64,000 nt of DNA from Lineus longissimus (Eukaryota > Nemertea > Pilidiophora > Heteronemertea > Lineidae). Each line of letters begins with the position of its first letter. The first letter of the stretch is position 1. The notes below the pieces were generated by a model. It did no database searches, was not told the origin of the DNA, and saw only the letters and a list, made by a program, of their open reading frames with translations. Of the stretch, positions 61,201 to 64,000 are shown one piece after another. A program made the position numbers and the translations under genes. The stretch lies in assembly GCF_910592395.1 (NCBI RefSeq), contig NC_088321.1, positions 11,472,001 to 11,536,000 on the forward strand, in the 5' to 3' direction.

Positions 61201-62749
61201 CAGGCACTTTTATCTCTGAGCTATTAGAGGTAAAGAGCGATTATTCTTTCAATAATTCAGCTTTCAATTAGACCAGTCTCTCTGTCTATGGGGCTTTTTC
61301 TACTTGTACATGTTGTATGCTGTCATGCATGGACGCCAGAACACATAGAATTTTATCCCTTGTCGCATGAACCCCCTTTGATTTTGGGACACATATTAAG
61401 ACAGACGCACGGAACACGGTGCAGGACGTACGAACTAAAGACATATCTCAGGTTGCGTAGAACCAGTGACACAATGAACTTGGGTTACATATATTGCGAA
61501 CCATAAACGCGTTTTATTTTGGAACGCATAGAGCTCGAGACTGCAAGGAATCATGGACATGTACGCAGATCTCATGAAGGCTTCACTAATCTGGTAACAA
61601 ACACAATGTATAACCACGGCACATGAAACCATTTAGAACGCGATGTCCATTATGACTCATCGCGGAGTCGACTTTTAGATAAGATTCTTAGTTCAGATCT
61701 AGCAGCTTACACCCATAGGCTGGGACCAGGTTACCAAAAAGAAGTCACTAACTCCTTCAACCAACATTCAGCTACCTTTTGCGTGTACTAATGTATGTTC
61801 GGGAATGTTCGGAAAGCTGAAAGGTGTCCTCTAATCAGCTTCTTCGATGAATTTGTTGTCATCAAATCCACGTGTTTTGCCGTGTTTAATTGTTTGTGCT
61901 GTGCCGCAAGTAAGCTTATTTCTTTTCTTTAAGTGTCAGTCCATGATACCACCATGCAGGATCATGTAAATGGTGGCAAGGTGGGGGGTCAACAGATCTA
62001 GTTGTAATTTCTACCACAGACCTGTCCTAGGGTACTATGAAGGCTGGTGGATTGGTTTCGAAAATAACCCCACAGTTTTGGGGTACGGCTGTTAACCATT
62101 TCCTACTCATTTTCCTTTTAAAAAAACATGCATTATCCCTCAAAATAGGCTAAGTCTTTTGTCAATTTTCGTGCATCAAACAGAATTATCACTAAACACC
62201 GCCTATTGAAATTGAAAGTACATGATCTGAGCTACCTTTTCATGCCTTTTGTTTTGCCCCAGGTACATTTTAATGACAGGTACAGTACGTCCCAAAAACA
62301 ATGCAATCTCAAATTTCAGTAAAAAGGCAATTTTAACTCTCCTTTAGCTCCAACACTGCAGTTTTTTAGGTGATGCCACTTCCAGGTAAGGAAGTCAGAA
62401 TGCTGTTTTTTAATTTGCAAAAGAAAAAAATCCGGCCGCCCTTACGGTTTTCCGGTGAGGGGGTCGAGTCGCGCCCTTCTCACTGGTGCCCATTTTTTGC
62501 CCATTCCCTCAGATAACTGACGAAATACACATGCTTTCCAAATAAAATTACATTTTTAGATGTTAGTGAACCCCCCTCTCCCTTGCCCCTCCCACACACT
62601 CCCTCAAACAACCTAGAGGCCTTTATTACCCCTGTGGAGGCTTAGCGGTCTAGGCGGAAACGAACACCAGCAAAGACAACAACAACAACAGTTACAGTTA
62701 CAATGCATTGTGTACATGCACGTGTACATTGTGTGATAGTCTATTGAAA
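58256..62749. other. Intergenic stretch without recognised genes
   Basis: A 3' UTR of unknown length follows the giant gene; no AATAAA appears soon after the stop (one lies near 59900). A CA repeat lies at 59429-59444 and 13 G at 60279-60291. Open frames here are short and show no family resemblance. Confidence 0.6.
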
Positions 62750-63909
62750 ATGGAACCTGAAAAATCACAGTTGAAATGTGGATTTGCTGTCATATCCAAG
62801 GATATCGAGTGTGGTACTGACGCTTCATACCCCAATGACAAGAGTGTGATCCCCTTGAAACAATGTAAGAAGGACGTGCACTCCCATTTGATGCGTTGGA
62901 TATCCTCCAGGAAAGCCAGTCAAGTCAAAAGTGAATGGGAGCTCATAGCACTTCGTGCAGGCGTGTTTGATATGAGTTCTCCAGTTCTGGACACCACAAT
63001 ATGCCCGAACCACCGATACAAGTTGAGTTTATCATGGAATCAGCAAAGGAGATGCCAGCACCCACTTCATCAACCCTCCAAAACAAGTCGGAAGCCCAGA
63101 AAAGATGGTGGTTCAGTTCATCGAGTGATGTCTCGGGAAATATAGGCCTACATCAAGTGGGGAGTTTTTTTCCCAGTTGGCTCAGGTAAGGGATCAGTCT
63201 CAAAATCACTGAAGTAGAAAAGAAGCAGTAGGCCTGTAATGATAGCCACTCTGACTAAACCTAACTTTGGTGCAAAACCAACTGAGTGATAACGATTTAC
63301 CACTTCACTTGTGTTCTTGCTAGAAAGTTGATTGGAGCCTTGGCTTGATGATCAGGAAGTCCCAGTTATGATTCCCTGCCAGTGCCACTGGAGGTGATGC
63401 TTCACTGCCGTACAAAATCAGCATGGCCGGTCGCATTATCAAAACAAGTCTATCATAATCATCATCATCATGTCCTCACACTATTATATTGCACATCATA
63501 TTATCATTACCCCCATAATCTGGTGCCTTTTCAGCTCTGTGTAAAGGATGTGAGGCTAAACATCGTGTATCTGTGGCAAATGTAGAACCAGAAGTAGAAC
63601 CAGCACCCATGGATACAGAGGTGAGTTGAATGAAAAAAAGGGGAGAAGATTCGGGGCAAGCCAAAGTGAATATTGGTTAATTCAGCCTGCAGCGACTGAC
63701 TTACATGTAAGAAGGTCACTGATGAGAGAGGAGGGACTAAGCTGAAAACCTTGATGCCATTCTGGCTCCCATCTCCTTGGCAATGAGGGACTCTAAGCCA
63801 AACCTGATTCTCCATCAATATCTTTTTTCAGTCCGCTGTTGCCTCTTCCTCTGTTCAAGCAGCCGACGCCTTAGAAAACCCAGCAGACGGGACAGAAGGG
63901 CAAATTTGA
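62750..63909 (+). pseudogene. Three-exon zinc-binding-like gene with an in-frame stop
   Basis: Exons 62750-63185, 63535-63620 and 63832-63909 join in frame (phase 1, then phase 0) through ag/gt sites and end at TGA 63907-63909. ATG at 62750 has an aaaATGG context. Cys/His motifs: CPNH at residue 85 on, CQHPLH, and CKGCEAKH in exon 2, a layout I associate with a repeated Cys/His family of marine invertebrates (from memory). An in-frame TAG at 63143-63145 lies 40 bases before the first donor, and the sequence after it (AYIKWGVFFPVGS) still looks coding. Either a nonsense mutation has broken the gene, or an earlier donor avoids the stop. Exon 3 is acidic and Ser/Ala-rich. Confidence 0.6.
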
Positions 63910-64000
63910 TGGGTAATGTTGTTGCAACAGTATCATAAGGACTGCTGGTCAAGCACTCTTGAGCTGGGAGAGAGAAATGATAAGAGGGTGGAGACAGATT

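Noticed and set aside
60316-61271. Overlapping frames of 60-115 residues on both strands
   Set aside because: Composition looks random, starts and stops overlap on both strands and no motif is recognisable.

Overview
The window is animal nuclear DNA. It has short exons with canonical ag/gt splice sites, introns of about 0.2-3.5 kb, many non-autonomous transposons, a miniature LTR retrotransposon and no bacterial-style ORFs. The repeat types and the frequent acatgta words fit a marine invertebrate such as a mollusc or lancelet, but the phylum cannot be settled from sequence alone.

Positions 1-58255 are filled by the 3' part of one giant plus-strand gene. It is built from 20 repeats of a three-exon triad (A-B-C) plus one terminal exon, 61 coding exons in all. 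Every exon encodes one small cysteine-rich domain and every intron is phase 1, so any exon can be duplicated or skipped in frame. A exons are 120 bp (8 Cys), B exons usually 126 bp (8 Cys) and C exons 102 bp (4 Cys, but 6 in the last copy). The part seen here encodes about 2352 residues with about 409 cysteines, is rich in Arg and Lys, and has linkers of only a few residues. The 5' end (signal peptide, promoter) lies upstream; the stop codon is at 58253-58255. All domains end in C-x5-CC, and a six-Cys core with beta-defensin-like spacing can be drawn in each type. The best reading is a secreted poly-domain protein of defensin-like modules. The fold and function are inference.

Introns carry paralogous sequence from triad to triad, so the duplicated unit was genomic (about 2-3 kb) and not just exonic. 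Later insertions interrupt individual introns: long-TIR elements (4276-6601, 12486-13550, 37536-38952), MITEs with TTA target duplications (three copies of one family; an array plus a single copy of another), other palindromic elements, a tandem repeat of about 300 bp units (24394-25545), a truncated retroposon tail (about 42130-42352) and a 406-bp TRIM retrotransposon (51569-51974) whose LTRs contain a tRNA-like sequence.

Positions 58256-62749 look intergenic. From 62750 to 63909 there is a three-exon plus-strand gene remnant encoding Cys/His zinc-binding-like motifs, with one in-frame TAG inside the first exon.
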